This document shows, piece by piece, positions 8,046-16,103 of a DNA stretch of 64,000 bases; the stretch's first letter is position 1; each line of letters begins with the position of its first letter. Source of the DNA: Planctomycetota bacterium (GTDB lineage: Bacteria > Planctomycetota > Planctomycetia > Pirellulales > Pirellulaceae). The position numbers and the translations under genes were made by a program. The stretch is from assembly GCA_026692905.1 (NCBI GenBank), contig JAPLNL010000119.1, positions 248,001-312,000 of the forward strand. Direction: 5' to 3'. The notes under the pieces were generated by a model. It searched no databases. It was not told where the DNA came from and saw nothing but the letters and a program-made list of their open reading frames with translations.

Positions 8046-9020
8046 ATGGAAATCGATCGTCGACAATTTGCTGGGTTCTTGAGTGCGGCAGCTGCATTAG
8101 GGGTCGCAAAGCAAGGGGCTTCAAGCGACTCGAGTCAACAGCCCTTGTTTGTGGCGACCTGGAATTTTGGACTATCTGCCTGCAAACAATCGCTGGAGAC
8201 TTTGAACAAAACCAAGTCGATTCTTGATGCAATTGAGATGGGGATTCGTGTTGCAGAGGCAGACACAAGCGTCGATTCGGTTGGCGTTGGCGGAGCTCCC
8301 AATGCGCATGGCGTCGTTCAACTGGACGCATGTTTCATGGATGGCGAAACGCACAAAGCTGGTTCGGTCGCAGCGTTGGAAAATTACCCGCATCCGATAT
8401 CCGTTGCACGCCGAGTTATGGAGAAAACCAAGCATGTGTTGTTGGTCGGATCGGGGGCGGCCGAATTCGCAAAAAAGCAGGGGTTCGAGGCTAAGGATAT
8501 TTTGACGAGCGAACAGAAAAAGAAGTGGGAAAAGTGGCTGGCAGAACAAGCCAAAACCGCGAGGGCTGCCGACAATGCAGCTCCACCAAACCATGATACG
8601 ATCGCGCTTGTTGGAATGGATGCAACTGGGCACATTGCAGGTGGTTGCTCGACCAGTGGCTTGGCTTACAAAATGCCTGGCCGAGTTGGCGATAGCCCAA
8701 TCCTCGGCAGTGGGCTATACGTCGATGGCGAAATAGGAGCCGCCGGTGCAACCGGGATTGGCGAAAACGTAATGAGGCACTGCGGTTCTTTTTTGATTGT
8801 CGAGTTCATGCGTTCAGGAATGGAGCCAACAGCAGCGTGTCGGGCTGCCATTGAACGCATTGCAAAAACCGAAAAGAAAAAACCTGCTGATCTCCATATC
8901 AACTTTTTGGCCATCGACAAACAAGGACGTTGGGGAGCGGCGGGGACCGACCAAGGGTACGAGATCGCCGTTGTAACGCCCGATTCGGCACGATTGGAAA
9001 AGCCGTTTCTGGTTGTTTAA
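8046..9020 (+). CDS. Glycosylasparaginase-like Ntn hydrolase, Tat-exported
   Basis: A 324-residue N4-(beta-N-acetylglucosaminyl)-L-asparaginase family enzyme, an Ntn hydrolase that cleaves itself to expose a catalytic Thr. The autoprocessing motif HDT has Thr185 (PNHDTIALVGMD). GRVGDSPILGSGLYVD and GAAGATGIGE form the substrate site, as in the family. The N-terminus DRRQFAGFLSAAAALG is a twin-arginine signal, so the enzyme is likely periplasmic or outer-surface. It could release asparagine from glycopeptides or act on isoaspartyl peptides. It is a stand-alone gene between glyA and xerC. Confidence 0.9.
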   Translation: MEIDRRQFAGFLSAAAALGVAKQGASSDSSQQPLFVATWNFGLSACKQSLETLNKTKSILDAIEMGIRVAEADTSVDSVGVGGAPNAHGVVQLDACFMDGETHKAGSVAALENYPHPISVARRVMEKTKHVLLVGSGAAEFAKKQGFEAKDILTSEQKKKWEKWLAEQAKTARAADNAAPPNHDTIALVGMDATGHIAGGCSTSGLAYKMPGRVGDSPILGSGLYVDGEIGAAGATGIGENVMRHCGSFLIVEFMRSGMEPTAACRAAIERIAKTEKKKPADLHINFLAIDKQGRWGAAGTDQGYEIAVVTPDSARLEKPFLVV

Positions 9021-9086
9021 GCGTGACTCTGTTTTGCGTTGTAGAATACTTGGGTAGAAAGTTCCTACAATCGAAAGGACACATGG

Positions 9087-10010
9087 ATGCACGCTGAAAT
9101 TGCTCAGTTTTTACGCTATTTGGACGTTGAGCGTAACGCTTCCGATTTGACCATCAAATCCTATCGCGAAGACTTGATGGATTTGGCGGACTTTTTGACC
9201 GACGAAGGCCAAAAAAAAGTGGTACCTCGGGACGTCGACGCATCCCATCTCCGAGTCTACGTTTCCGCATTGCACGACGCAGGCTACGCTCGCACGAGCA
9301 TAGCCCGCAAGCTCGCCTCGCTTCGCAGCTTTTATCGGTTTGCTCAACGACAACAGATGGCGGACACGAATCCAGCCAAACCGCTTCGTAATCCGCGTGG
9401 ACAGCGCAAACTTCCGCACTTCTTAACGGCCGAAGAAGTCCTCACCTTGATCTCCTCTCCCGATTCAAATGATGCAATGGGCTTGAGAGACATCGCCATA
9501 TTTGAAGTCATCTACAGCGCGGGATTGCGAGTCAGCGAAGTCGTTGGCATGAACGATCGCGATTTGGACTTTGACGAAGGTACGGTTCGTATTCGCGGTA
9601 AAGGCAAAAAGGAGCGGATCGGGTCGATTGGATCACATGCTGCCAAAGCTTTGCATTCCTACTATGCAGTTCGTAAACGAGCGGATCACGGCGATTCCAA
9701 GGACCTGCCTACCTTTACGAACAAATTTGGACAAAGACTCACAACGCGCAGCATTGCTCGAATGCTCGAAAAGCATATCAAGCAGTGCGGTCTAGATACT
9801 CGGACGACGCCCCACACGCTCAGGCACAGTTTTGCTACGCATCTGTTAGATCGAGGTGCGGACATTCGAAGCGTGCAAGAAATGCTCGGCCATAAGAGCC
9901 TAGTTACCACACAAATTTACACGCATGTGAGCACCGCCGCGCTCAAGCAAGCTTACACCAAAGCGCATCCCCGGGCCTCGAAACAGCCGGGCGTGCTGAC
10001 TAAGGTTTGA
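9087..10010 (+). CDS. xerC: Tyrosine recombinase XerC-like
   Basis: A 307-residue site-specific recombinase with an N-terminal SAM-like DNA-binding domain and a C-terminal catalytic domain. Active-site residues by position: Arg148 (AGLRVSE), Lys172, His243 and Arg246 (PHTLRHS), His269 (LGHKS) and nucleophile Tyr278 (TQIYTHV). Length and lack of an element-like context indicate the chromosomal dimer-resolution recombinase, not a mobile integrase. The in-frame ATG has AAAGGA 7 nt upstream. XerC versus XerD is not certain. Confidence 0.92.
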   Translation: MHAEIAQFLRYLDVERNASDLTIKSYREDLMDLADFLTDEGQKKVVPRDVDASHLRVYVSALHDAGYARTSIARKLASLRSFYRFAQRQQMADTNPAKPLRNPRGQRKLPHFLTAEEVLTLISSPDSNDAMGLRDIAIFEVIYSAGLRVSEVVGMNDRDLDFDEGTVRIRGKGKKERIGSIGSHAAKALHSYYAVRKRADHGDSKDLPTFTNKFGQRLTTRSIARMLEKHIKQCGLDTRTTPHTLRHSFATHLLDRGADIRSVQEMLGHKSLVTTQIYTHVSTAALKQAYTKAHPRASKQPGVLTKV

Positions 10011-10026
10011 GCTTGTAAAAGTCTGC

Positions 10027-10080
10027 CTAGCACGACGCGCAAGCTAGTGAATCGCTGATGGGGTTTACGCGTCGTACTAG
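10027..10080. repeat. Dispersed palindromic repeat group A, copy 1
   Basis: Left arm CTAGCACGACGCG at 10027-10039 and right arm CGCGTCGTACTAG at 10068-10080, with one mismatch and about 28 nt between them. It lies downstream of xerC. The same arms occur at 11191, 32572, 48955 and in the array at 56901. Confidence 0.88.
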
Positions 10081-10128
10081 TGCCGATTTCACTAATTGAC
10101 CTTGATTTAAAAACTTGAGTTTAAGGAT

Positions 10129-10186
10129 GTGGGACAGGCTTCCAGCCTATCATCCGCAGCAACGACAGGCTGGAAGCCTATCCCAC
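10129..10186. repeat. Dispersed palindromic repeat group E, copy 1
   Basis: Inverted arms GTGGGACAGGCTTCCAGCCT and AGGCTGGAAGCCTATCCCAC differ at a single position, which would pair G-U in RNA. Each arm also has its own small hairpin (AGGCTTCCAGCCT). A related copy is at 58287-58345. It lies in the convergent xerC/rsmG gap and could act as a bidirectional terminator. Confidence 0.88.
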
Positions 10187-10240
10187 GATAACTAAGAATC
10201 GCACCACTAGGCTTGACCTTGGCCTACGTATTCAGCGAAG

Positions 10241-11014
10241 TTACGGCCTAGGACGCAGCAATTGAAGAATCGTGCTTTCCGAATCGGTATCTGGCATGGT
10301 GTAGCCTGCTACGCGTCGCAATTCGATGTTCTTCATAAGACCTTTGTGGCGGGCCTCGCCCCGTTCTTCAACCCAACGCGGTCCCTTGATCGCAAGCAGC
10401 CTTCGGAACTTGTGCCAGTCGTCTTCAAGCCAAGTGCATAGTCGCGAAAGTGGACCAACGGCTCTGGCCGTCAACGTATCGTATCGAAACTCCTCGAGGA
10501 CTTTCTGGACACTCAGTGGGTAGACAGGGATCTTCAATTTCAAATGGTCGATGACGCGTGTTAAGACAGTCATCTTTTTGGCAACACTGTCGCACAAGGT
10601 AACTTGAACATCAGGCCGAAGGATCGCGACCAAGACTCCAGGTACGCCACCTCCTGCCCCGATGTCTAAGATCTCCTCGTCCGGCTCAAGCAATTTGGCC
10701 AGATGCCATGCGTCGAGCAGATCCCGTTTGACGAAAAGTTCCGGCGTCGTGTGCCGCGTCAAGTTGATGCTTTGATTCCAAGACCAAATCTGGAGGCAGT
10801 ACTCGACGATACTATTCCAGGCCGCTGGGGAAATATCCGTCATTTCGAGAGGAGTCGCATAGAGCTGCAATTGCGGCAGCAGGTCAGCGGCATCCCCTTG
10901 ATACATGGGTGGTTTTTTCTTGACCTGAGCTCCCAAAATGCTGCCCTCAACCAAGTCCGCAGTGTCTTCGAAAGGCTGATTGTTTTCGTCGGTCGATGGC
11001 TGATTTGAGTTCAT
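10241..11014 (-). CDS. rsmG: 16S rRNA (guanine-N7)-methyltransferase RsmG
   Basis: A 257-residue methyltransferase modifying G527 of 16S rRNA. The SAM motif is DIGAGGGVPGVLVAI. Family signatures are SIVEYCLQIWSWNQSINLT and TARAVGPLSRL. Start: ATG 11014 with AAAGGA about 4 nt upstream is preferred; the frame also opens at a TTG 30 nt earlier. The N-terminal 60 residues, acidic and Asn/Gln-rich, exceed the usual length of about 210 residues. It stands alone, away from mnmG/parAB. Confidence 0.9.
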   Translation of the reverse strand: MNSNQPSTDENNQPFEDTADLVEGSILGAQVKKKPPMYQGDAADLLPQLQLYATPLEMTDISPAAWNSIVEYCLQIWSWNQSINLTRHTTPELFVKRDLLDAWHLAKLLEPDEEILDIGAGGGVPGVLVAILRPDVQVTLCDSVAKKMTVLTRVIDHLKLKIPVYPLSVQKVLEEFRYDTLTARAVGPLSRLCTWLEDDWHKFRRLLAIKGPRWVEERGEARHKGLMKNIELRRVAGYTMPDTDSESTILQLLRPRP

Positions 11015-11162
11015 GCGTCCTTTTTTATTCTCCAGGCTAGTCAAAACGGTCTCGAACTTGCTCTATGCAATAAAATGTTCGAATTCAAAGCAACCTCAAG
11101 TGTAACTTAGACATCGCCAAGCTGATACACTAACCTAAAAGAACCGAGGAAAACAACGCTTC

Positions 11163-11242
11163 TGAGGCGAGCGGCAGCATAAAAACTACCTTAGTATGAC
11201 GCGCGAGCTAGTGAATTTACTATCCAATTCACGCGCCCGAAG
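11163..11242. repeat. Composite repeat F plus A (degenerate)
   Basis: Group F core GGCGAGCGG at about 11166 is followed 17 nt later by a degenerate group A copy: TAGTATGACGCGCGAGCTAG, then AATTCACGCGCCC. The order and orientation match the F-A pair at 48955-49038 when that is read on the minus strand. Confidence 0.7.
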
Positions 11243-11290
11243 TCGACCCAACTTAGCCGTTCTAGCTCAATCAGCTATCGGAATGTACCC

Positions 11291-12565
11291 ATGTTTAGAC
11301 TGAAGATTGTCTGTTTTGCACTCGTATGGGCTTTTGTTGCATCTGTGGGTAGCTGCTTACTTGGCCAGCCTCGGGATCAAGCTAGGCTGGCGGTCGATGT
11401 TGTGTACCTTAAAAATCAGAGGCAGCTCCGCGGTTTTGTTTTGAATCATGGGATCGACGAATTGCAGATCGCTGTTTCCAAGAGTTGGTTGGAAAAAGAC
11501 GATCGAGATGCGTATTTGAAAGCAGTCGAGTTCGCCAAGCAGTCGGCGGCCATAGCCAAGTTAACTTTGAAGGAACGTCTCCAAAAACTTCTCGATACCG
11601 ATGCTCAAGCTGGCGGTCAACCTGTCGCGAGAAATGGCGCATTCAATTTCTTTCTGGGCAAAGAGCTGGAGCGAATCGATGCTGAATTAGAGAATCCCGA
11701 AGACGAGCCGTATCAGTTTGTGATCCTCAAAATCAAACCTGCAACTCTTTCAAGGGTGAACATCGCAAGCGACCAAAATCGCAAGTTAGCTGTTTGGAGT
11801 TGGCACGAAAGACTTGCCGATATCGAGACGCGAAAGCCAAGCAGTCTAGTGGATGAGCTTAAGAACAAGAAAGTCGATCCGACACTTGGTCCTCCCGATC
11901 TTTCGGACCGATTTTATCCAACAGAAGAGGGCGATGAGCAATGGACCGTTCGTTTGGCGATTGTTTCGCACGGTTTGGACAAGCCTATTGAGTTTCAAGG
12001 CTCAGGCGACGTGATGCTGCTGGTCGACTCAAAGGACCAACAGCCTGATCTGTCGTCTCTGATGGGACAATTGATGCAGTCGCAGATGAACTCCTTGCTA
12101 GAAGAGTTGACGGGAACGGGAAAGAAGGCATCCCGAAAAACGTTGGAAGAGAGTGATTGGATCAAGAGTGCAATTTCCAAGGCAGAGAAAAGGAAGGCCA
12201 GTTATTTCAGGGCGACGAATGTTCGCACCGATGTCCTGGCTGGCACGTCGACCGTAGAGACCGCGTTTCTCGTCCAGCAATCTACCGGGAAATGGACGAT
12301 CGCATGGCGAGCCGCAGCCGTCCAAAATATGGCGGATCAAAAGCAAGAAGCGATTAGACGGATTTTGGACGACCCGCAAGTCCAAGCGATTCAGGGACAG
12401 TTTGAGACCGCGGGGATCGATGGCGTCTCGCTTGACAAAGGGATTCGAGCAGGAGCCGCAACGATGGTGGCCCAGAAATTGGCCAACAGCGAGTTCCAAG
12501 AGTACATGGACAGATACTTGAAGAGCTTAAGCCAACCGCCAGTGCTACTTCCAACGAAAAAATAA
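11291..12565 (+). CDS. Secreted protein of unknown function
   Basis: A 424-residue protein not recognised as a known family. The N-terminal MFRLKIVCFALVWAFVASVG has a signal peptide, with possible cleavage after SCLLGQ. There are no further membrane spans. Residues 20-60 (VVYLKNQRQLRGFVLNHGID) could be a small beta-domain, followed by charged alpha-helical stretches (FAKQSAAIAKLTLKERLQKLL). The C-terminal third (QNMADQKQEAIRRILDDPQ) is also helical. Codon use matches its neighbours and the frame is long and clean, so I take it as a real gene, probably periplasmic. Confidence 0.8.
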   Translation: MFRLKIVCFALVWAFVASVGSCLLGQPRDQARLAVDVVYLKNQRQLRGFVLNHGIDELQIAVSKSWLEKDDRDAYLKAVEFAKQSAAIAKLTLKERLQKLLDTDAQAGGQPVARNGAFNFFLGKELERIDAELENPEDEPYQFVILKIKPATLSRVNIASDQNRKLAVWSWHERLADIETRKPSSLVDELKNKKVDPTLGPPDLSDRFYPTEEGDEQWTVRLAIVSHGLDKPIEFQGSGDVMLLVDSKDQQPDLSSLMGQLMQSQMNSLLEELTGTGKKASRKTLEESDWIKSAISKAEKRKASYFRATNVRTDVLAGTSTVETAFLVQQSTGKWTIAWRAAAVQNMADQKQEAIRRILDDPQVQAIQGQFETAGIDGVSLDKGIRAGAATMVAQKLANSEFQEYMDRYLKSLSQPPVLLPTKK

Positions 12566-12572
12566 TAAAAAA

Positions 12573-12608
12573 GGTCGTGGTATGCCGCTCCATCGTCACA
12601 CCACGACC
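12573..12608 (-). terminator. Hairpin with adjacent A/T tract
   Basis: Perfect 9-bp stem GGTCGTGGT (12573-12581) and ACCACGACC (12600-12608). On the plus strand it is preceded by a run of A; on the minus strand it is therefore followed by TTTTTTATTATTTTTT. It would terminate transcripts coming from the minus-strand Cys-rich gene, although that stop codon is about 320 nt away. It sits 8 nt after the plus-strand gene. Confidence 0.55.
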
Positions 12609-12925
12609 ATGATGTCAGCCGATCAGTCTTGCAACTGACCCGACTTCCCAATCCGTGCTTGTCTATTCTTCGGCAAACTTCGATGGGAAATGATCGAAAA
12701 TGTGGCAGGGAGCGAAGAATCGCCTCAAACCGCAAGGTCTCTTTGAGTGCTATGCAATTCCGTGCAATTAGGTAACTCACCATTGGGAAGCACAATCAAC
12801 CGAAATATATGAGACTACGCACCTGGCGAGCTTGCAATTTCGTGTCTCGGCAGGAGCCTCGCCCCGCCCGATTAACCAATTGGCGGGTAAACATCGATTA
12901 AGTCGTTTCGTGAGACCACCGAAAC
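12609..12925. other. Intergenic gap, no gene seen
   Basis: 317 bp between convergent genes. Open frames here are shadows with no family resemblance. No copy of the dispersed repeats was found. Confidence 0.4.
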
Positions 12926-13684
12926 CTACCGTCGGGAATCGATGTTCGGATTGGTGTCTTGCACGTTCATGGCTGAGCGTGGACTGCGAATGACAGGATT
13001 CGCCATCCTCGGACGGGATGGTTGCATACTTATCGCGGGTTGAGTTTGCGCGGCTGGATAAACCGCGCTGGCGTCACAGGTTCCGGTATTGCAAGCCGCG
13101 GGTGCGACGCAGGTCGGAGCAGAGCAAGCGGGACCGCATGCAGCCCCGCAGGAATCGGAAGGCTCAACGTGAAGCGTCGATAGGGATTGTCGGTAGCGAT
13201 TTACTATCTTTGCACCTACTTTCCCCTTGCATGCATTACCAAAACAATCGCCGAGAGAGCAACCATCGCTGCCGCACACGGCAGCATGATTCAGCATGGA
13301 ATTCTTCTTGCAATCGAAACAGCGGCATTGCATGTCCGAATGTTGGTTTATCACGGCTACCTTAGCAGCCCGTTCGCTGGAGTATCCATTCCAAAGGTTT
13401 GGGCTCCAATCGCTGCAGCTCACATAGCCTAAAAGTTGAGAGTAGGGACGTCCGGAATCCCGTGGCAGAAAGGAAGCTGGATTTGACTGTGTCGGCAACG
13501 CTTTAGAGGCAGGAACCTGTTGCTCTTCCACAACTTCTTTATCGTTACGCACTTCAGAAGACAGGGAAAGTAGGGAATGACTGGCAAGCGGTTGGGGCGG
13601 AAGCGGCTTGACGGTTGAAGTCTGCGCTTGAAGGAGGGGAGCGCTGGCCAAAAAAAACATTGCTGCGTGCATCATGCGTCGCAT
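12926..13684 (-). CDS. Secreted Cys-rich protein
   Basis: A 252-residue exported protein. The N-terminus MRRMMHAAMFFLASAPLLQA is a signal peptide. The frame has ATG codons at residues 1, 4 and 5, and the true start could be any of them. A Pro/Ser-rich linker is followed by a Cys-dense section at about residues 117-205: CRCFDCKK, CGSDGCSLGDCFGNACKG and CGAACGPACSAPTC. The tail is basic and Ser/Pro-rich. The architecture resembles the Cys-rich product at 34492 but with little alignable sequence. Disulphides, metal binding or cell-wall crosslinking are possibilities; no function can be assigned. Confidence 0.75.
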   Translation of the reverse strand: MRRMMHAAMFFLASAPLLQAQTSTVKPLPPQPLASHSLLSLSSEVRNDKEVVEEQQVPASKALPTQSNPASFLPRDSGRPYSQLLGYVSCSDWSPNLWNGYSSERAAKVAVINQHSDMQCRCFDCKKNSMLNHAAVCGSDGCSLGDCFGNACKGKVGAKIVNRYRQSLSTLHVEPSDSCGAACGPACSAPTCVAPAACNTGTCDASAVYPAAQTQPAISMQPSRPRMANPVIRSPRSAMNVQDTNPNIDSRR

Positions 13685-14209
13685 CGTAACACCCTGTAGA
13701 AAGTCGTCCGTGATAGTTCAAGCTCAAAAACGAAAATGGGCGAATGCGAATTACCCTGTACCGTAGCAACGTTTAGCCACTTTCACCGTGAGACCAAGTC
13801 ACGGCTGGCTTCGCAATCGATCGCCCATGATCGACATATAAAGATTGCACCCGAACGGTGAGATGGCAAATTCCAGTTCCTTTTTTTTGGTGGCACGGCC
13901 ACGATTCGAATAGGGATACAACGATTTGTGAAAGTCTATGGATTGCCGGGAGCGTGATGCGGTGCCGACAGAGAGCTAAGGTGAGCTGAACAAATCGATC
14001 GCCAAAAAATCGGGAGTATTCATGCGAACGATCGAAGCGATAAGATGGAAAGCCTTGGAAAAGGTTGGCAAAATCCGCCTTGTCGATTTGATTCGATACG
14101 GGATTTTGATGATGGAACCCCCTTTGAGGGAAACGGAAGCTGGATAACCAAAAGGAATCTGGCAATCGATCTTGCATTCCGGAAGGAATTAGGCAGAATA
14201 CGGGTAATT
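13685..14209. other. Intergenic gap upstream of tRNA-Ser
   Basis: 525 bp without a convincing gene. Open frames across it show no family resemblance, and one runs through the tRNA on the other strand. No dispersed repeat was found. It should contain the promoters of the Cys-rich gene and the tRNA. Confidence 0.4.
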
Positions 14210-14298
14210 GGAGAGGTGGCTGAGTGGTCGAAAGCACCGGATTGCTAATTCGGCGTAGGAAGAAATTCTTACCGCAGGTTCAAATCCTGTCCTCTCCG
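14210..14298 (+). tRNA. tRNA-Ser(GCU)
   Basis: 89 nt. The acceptor stem GGAGAGG (14210-14216) pairs with CCTCTCC (14291-14297); discriminator G. The anticodon stem CCGGA/TTCGG encloses TTGCTAA, with anticodon GCT at 14244-14246, reading AGC/AGU. A long variable arm (GTAGGAAGAAATTCTTAC) and a T-loop GGTTCAAATCC confirm a class II serine tRNA. No 3' CCA is encoded. Confidence 0.96.
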
Positions 14299-14324
14299 TT
14301 TATTGTTGTGGGTTTTTTTAAAGC

Positions 14325-14389
14325 GGGTTTTTCATGTCCGGCGACATGAAAGCCCTTGTTGGGCCCAAATTTGCGGGCCTCTCTTTTTG
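14325..14389 (+). terminator. Tandem hairpins downstream of tRNA-Ser
   Basis: First hairpin: TTTCATGTC and GACATGAAA around CGGC, extended by GGG/CCC (14325-14355). Second: GGCCC and GGGCC with an 8-nt loop (14362-14379), followed directly by TCTCTTTTT. A separate T run (14313-14319) lies just after the tRNA. A plausible intrinsic terminator for the tRNA transcript. Confidence 0.45.
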
Positions 14390-14557
14390 TCTTCCAAATA
14401 GATTGGGAGTCCTCCATTATTGCCGTCGTGGAACATCGTTGGCTGTTTATGCGAAGTACGGAGCAGCAAGTGCTCCTCTGCAAAACGGATTTGAGTACAA
14501 TCGTCCCGTTCCTCGACTAAATTCCACGATCCTTCCCTTCCAACAAGAGATTTCAGC

Positions 14558-15151
14558 ATGGCCAAGAAAAAGAAAGCTTCCACCAAGTCCAAAACCAAAC
14601 CGATGGGACGAATCGTCATGAGAACTGGCGAAGCGTTAGTCGAGGCCGAACCGGCATGGTCCGCCGCCGAGCCCGAAATTGTGATTGGTGAACTTGACGG
14701 TCCGGTCGGTTTTGCAATTGCACAATTAATCGGTAACCAAGTCAAAGGGCACACCAAGGTTTTCGCCATTCTGAACAGCGACGTCCAAGTCAAGCCAGCG
14801 ACCGTCATGGTCAGCAAAGTTACCGTCAATAGCTCCCTCTATACCAATATCTTGATGGGCACCGTTCAGGCTGCAATCGCTCACGGTGTACTCGACGCAG
14901 TTCGAGCTGGCCACATCCCCAAGGAAAAAGCCAACGATCTGGGAATCATTGTCTCGGTCTGGCTTGATCCGTCCATTGTCGATGTTGAATACGACCCAGA
15001 ACTATTGTTCAAAACCAACCGCGAAGCCACCACCAAAGCCATTGCCAAAGCCATGAACAATGAGCCAACGATCGACTGGTTGCTCAAAAACCAAGAATCG
15101 ACTCCCCACTTTTTCCATCAGCTCGCGCTCGACGGAAAGTTGAAAGCGTAA
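14558..15151 (+). CDS. Formaldehyde-activating enzyme homologue (Fae-like)
   Basis: A 197-residue protein related to Fae, which condenses formaldehyde with tetrahydromethanopterin. Family segments: TGEALVE near 22, DGPVGFAIAQLI, NQVKGHT, VKPATVMVSKVTV, a TVQAAIAHGVLDAV helix, IPKEKANDLGIIVSVW and NREATTKAIAKAM. The N-terminal 20 residues are Lys-rich (MAKKKKASTKSK). By eye, the segment that in canonical Fae carries the catalytic His (AHIDLLIG) reads EPEIVIG, with Glu at the His position. It may therefore be a non-canonical Fae paralogue with another activity or a binding role. No other H4MPT genes are nearby; glyA is the only other C1 gene here. Confidence 0.85.
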   Translation: MAKKKKASTKSKTKPMGRIVMRTGEALVEAEPAWSAAEPEIVIGELDGPVGFAIAQLIGNQVKGHTKVFAILNSDVQVKPATVMVSKVTVNSSLYTNILMGTVQAAIAHGVLDAVRAGHIPKEKANDLGIIVSVWLDPSIVDVEYDPELLFKTNREATTKAIAKAMNNEPTIDWLLKNQESTPHFFHQLALDGKLKA

Positions 15152-15188
15152 TGCACTCTCTGCATGTCCAGATCTTGCGGGGGACGAA

Positions 15189-16067
15189 TTGAACTATCTT
15201 CAAGCCGTCGCGGCTTACATTCTTTGGGGGATTTTTCCACTCTATTGGAAACTGCTGCGACCGGTCAATTCTTTTGAAATCATTTGCCACCGCATCGTAT
15301 GGTCGTTGATGACGCTGTTGCTGGTTATCAGCCTTGGCCGGCAATGGCCCGCGATTCGCGAGCTTACAAAGGACAAGAAACGGCTCGCCTTGTGTTTGGT
15401 TTCGGCGAGCTTGATCAGTATCAACTGGTTGGTTTTCATCTGGGCGGTTCAAAACGGGTTTGTCGTCGAAACAAGTCTCGGCTACTTCATCAATCCATTG
15501 CTCAACGTGTTGCTTGGTGTGCTTCTTTTTCACGAGAAAATGCATCCCGTTCAATGGCTCGCCATCTCCATTGCGGCCTTGGGGGTCGCGGTCATGACTG
15601 TGCAAACAGGGGAATTCCCATTCATTGCGATTACGCTGGCAATTTCGTTTGCGTTGTACGCTGCAGCGAAGAAAAAGACAACTTTGCCGGCGGTGGCAGG
15701 GCTTGGCATGGAGACTGCACTCTTGACTCCGATTTCGCTCATTGCACTAACTTATTTTGCGTATGTTTCGCACGATAGCGAACCTAGAACGGCAAACACT
15801 TGGATGCTTCTTGTACTGGGTGGCCCAATCACAACGTTGCCCCTCGTTTTGTTTGCGGCTGCGGCCAAAACAGTGCCGATGGCGGCCATGGGGATGCTCC
15901 AGTACATCGCTCCTTCGCTACAATTCCTCTTCGGCGTGTTTCTATTTCATGAATCGGTATCGCTGGGCCGAGCTTTTGGATTTGCGCTGGTCTGGCTTGC
16001 CTTGATTGTATTTAGTGGCTTTGTGATTGTGTCCTCCCGATCGACAAATGCTCGAAAAACCAGTTGA
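15189..16067 (+). CDS. rarD: RarD-type EamA transporter
   Basis: A 292-residue inner-membrane protein of the drug/metabolite transporter superfamily with about ten helices (two EamA repeats). The RarD signature is clear: YILWGIFPLYWKLL at the N-terminus and WLVFIWAVQNGFVVETSLGY near residue 80. GMLQYIAPSLQFLFGVFLF marks the second repeat. The start is TTG with GGGGGA about 6 nt upstream. It lies 37 nt after the Fae homologue on the same strand. Substrate unknown; E. coli RarD overexpression is linked to chloramphenicol sensitivity. Confidence 0.92.
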   Translation: MNYLQAVAAYILWGIFPLYWKLLRPVNSFEIICHRIVWSLMTLLLVISLGRQWPAIRELTKDKKRLALCLVSASLISINWLVFIWAVQNGFVVETSLGYFINPLLNVLLGVLLFHEKMHPVQWLAISIAALGVAVMTVQTGEFPFIAITLAISFALYAAAKKKTTLPAVAGLGMETALLTPISLIALTYFAYVSHDSEPRTANTWMLLVLGGPITTLPLVLFAAAAKTVPMAAMGMLQYIAPSLQFLFGVFLFHESVSLGRAFGFALVWLALIVFSGFVIVSSRSTNARKTS

Positions 16068-16103
16068 ACGACAGAATTTATCCTTTGAAATGGTACAACG
16101 AGC

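Noticed and set aside
9087-10010. Mobile-element integrase
   Set aside because: Length, complete XerC/D motifs and housekeeping neighbours favour the chromosomal Xer recombinase; no att sites or cargo seen.
13773-14237. 154-residue minus-strand frame before tRNA-Ser
   Set aside because: Overlaps the tRNA antisense, unlike any family, poor composition.
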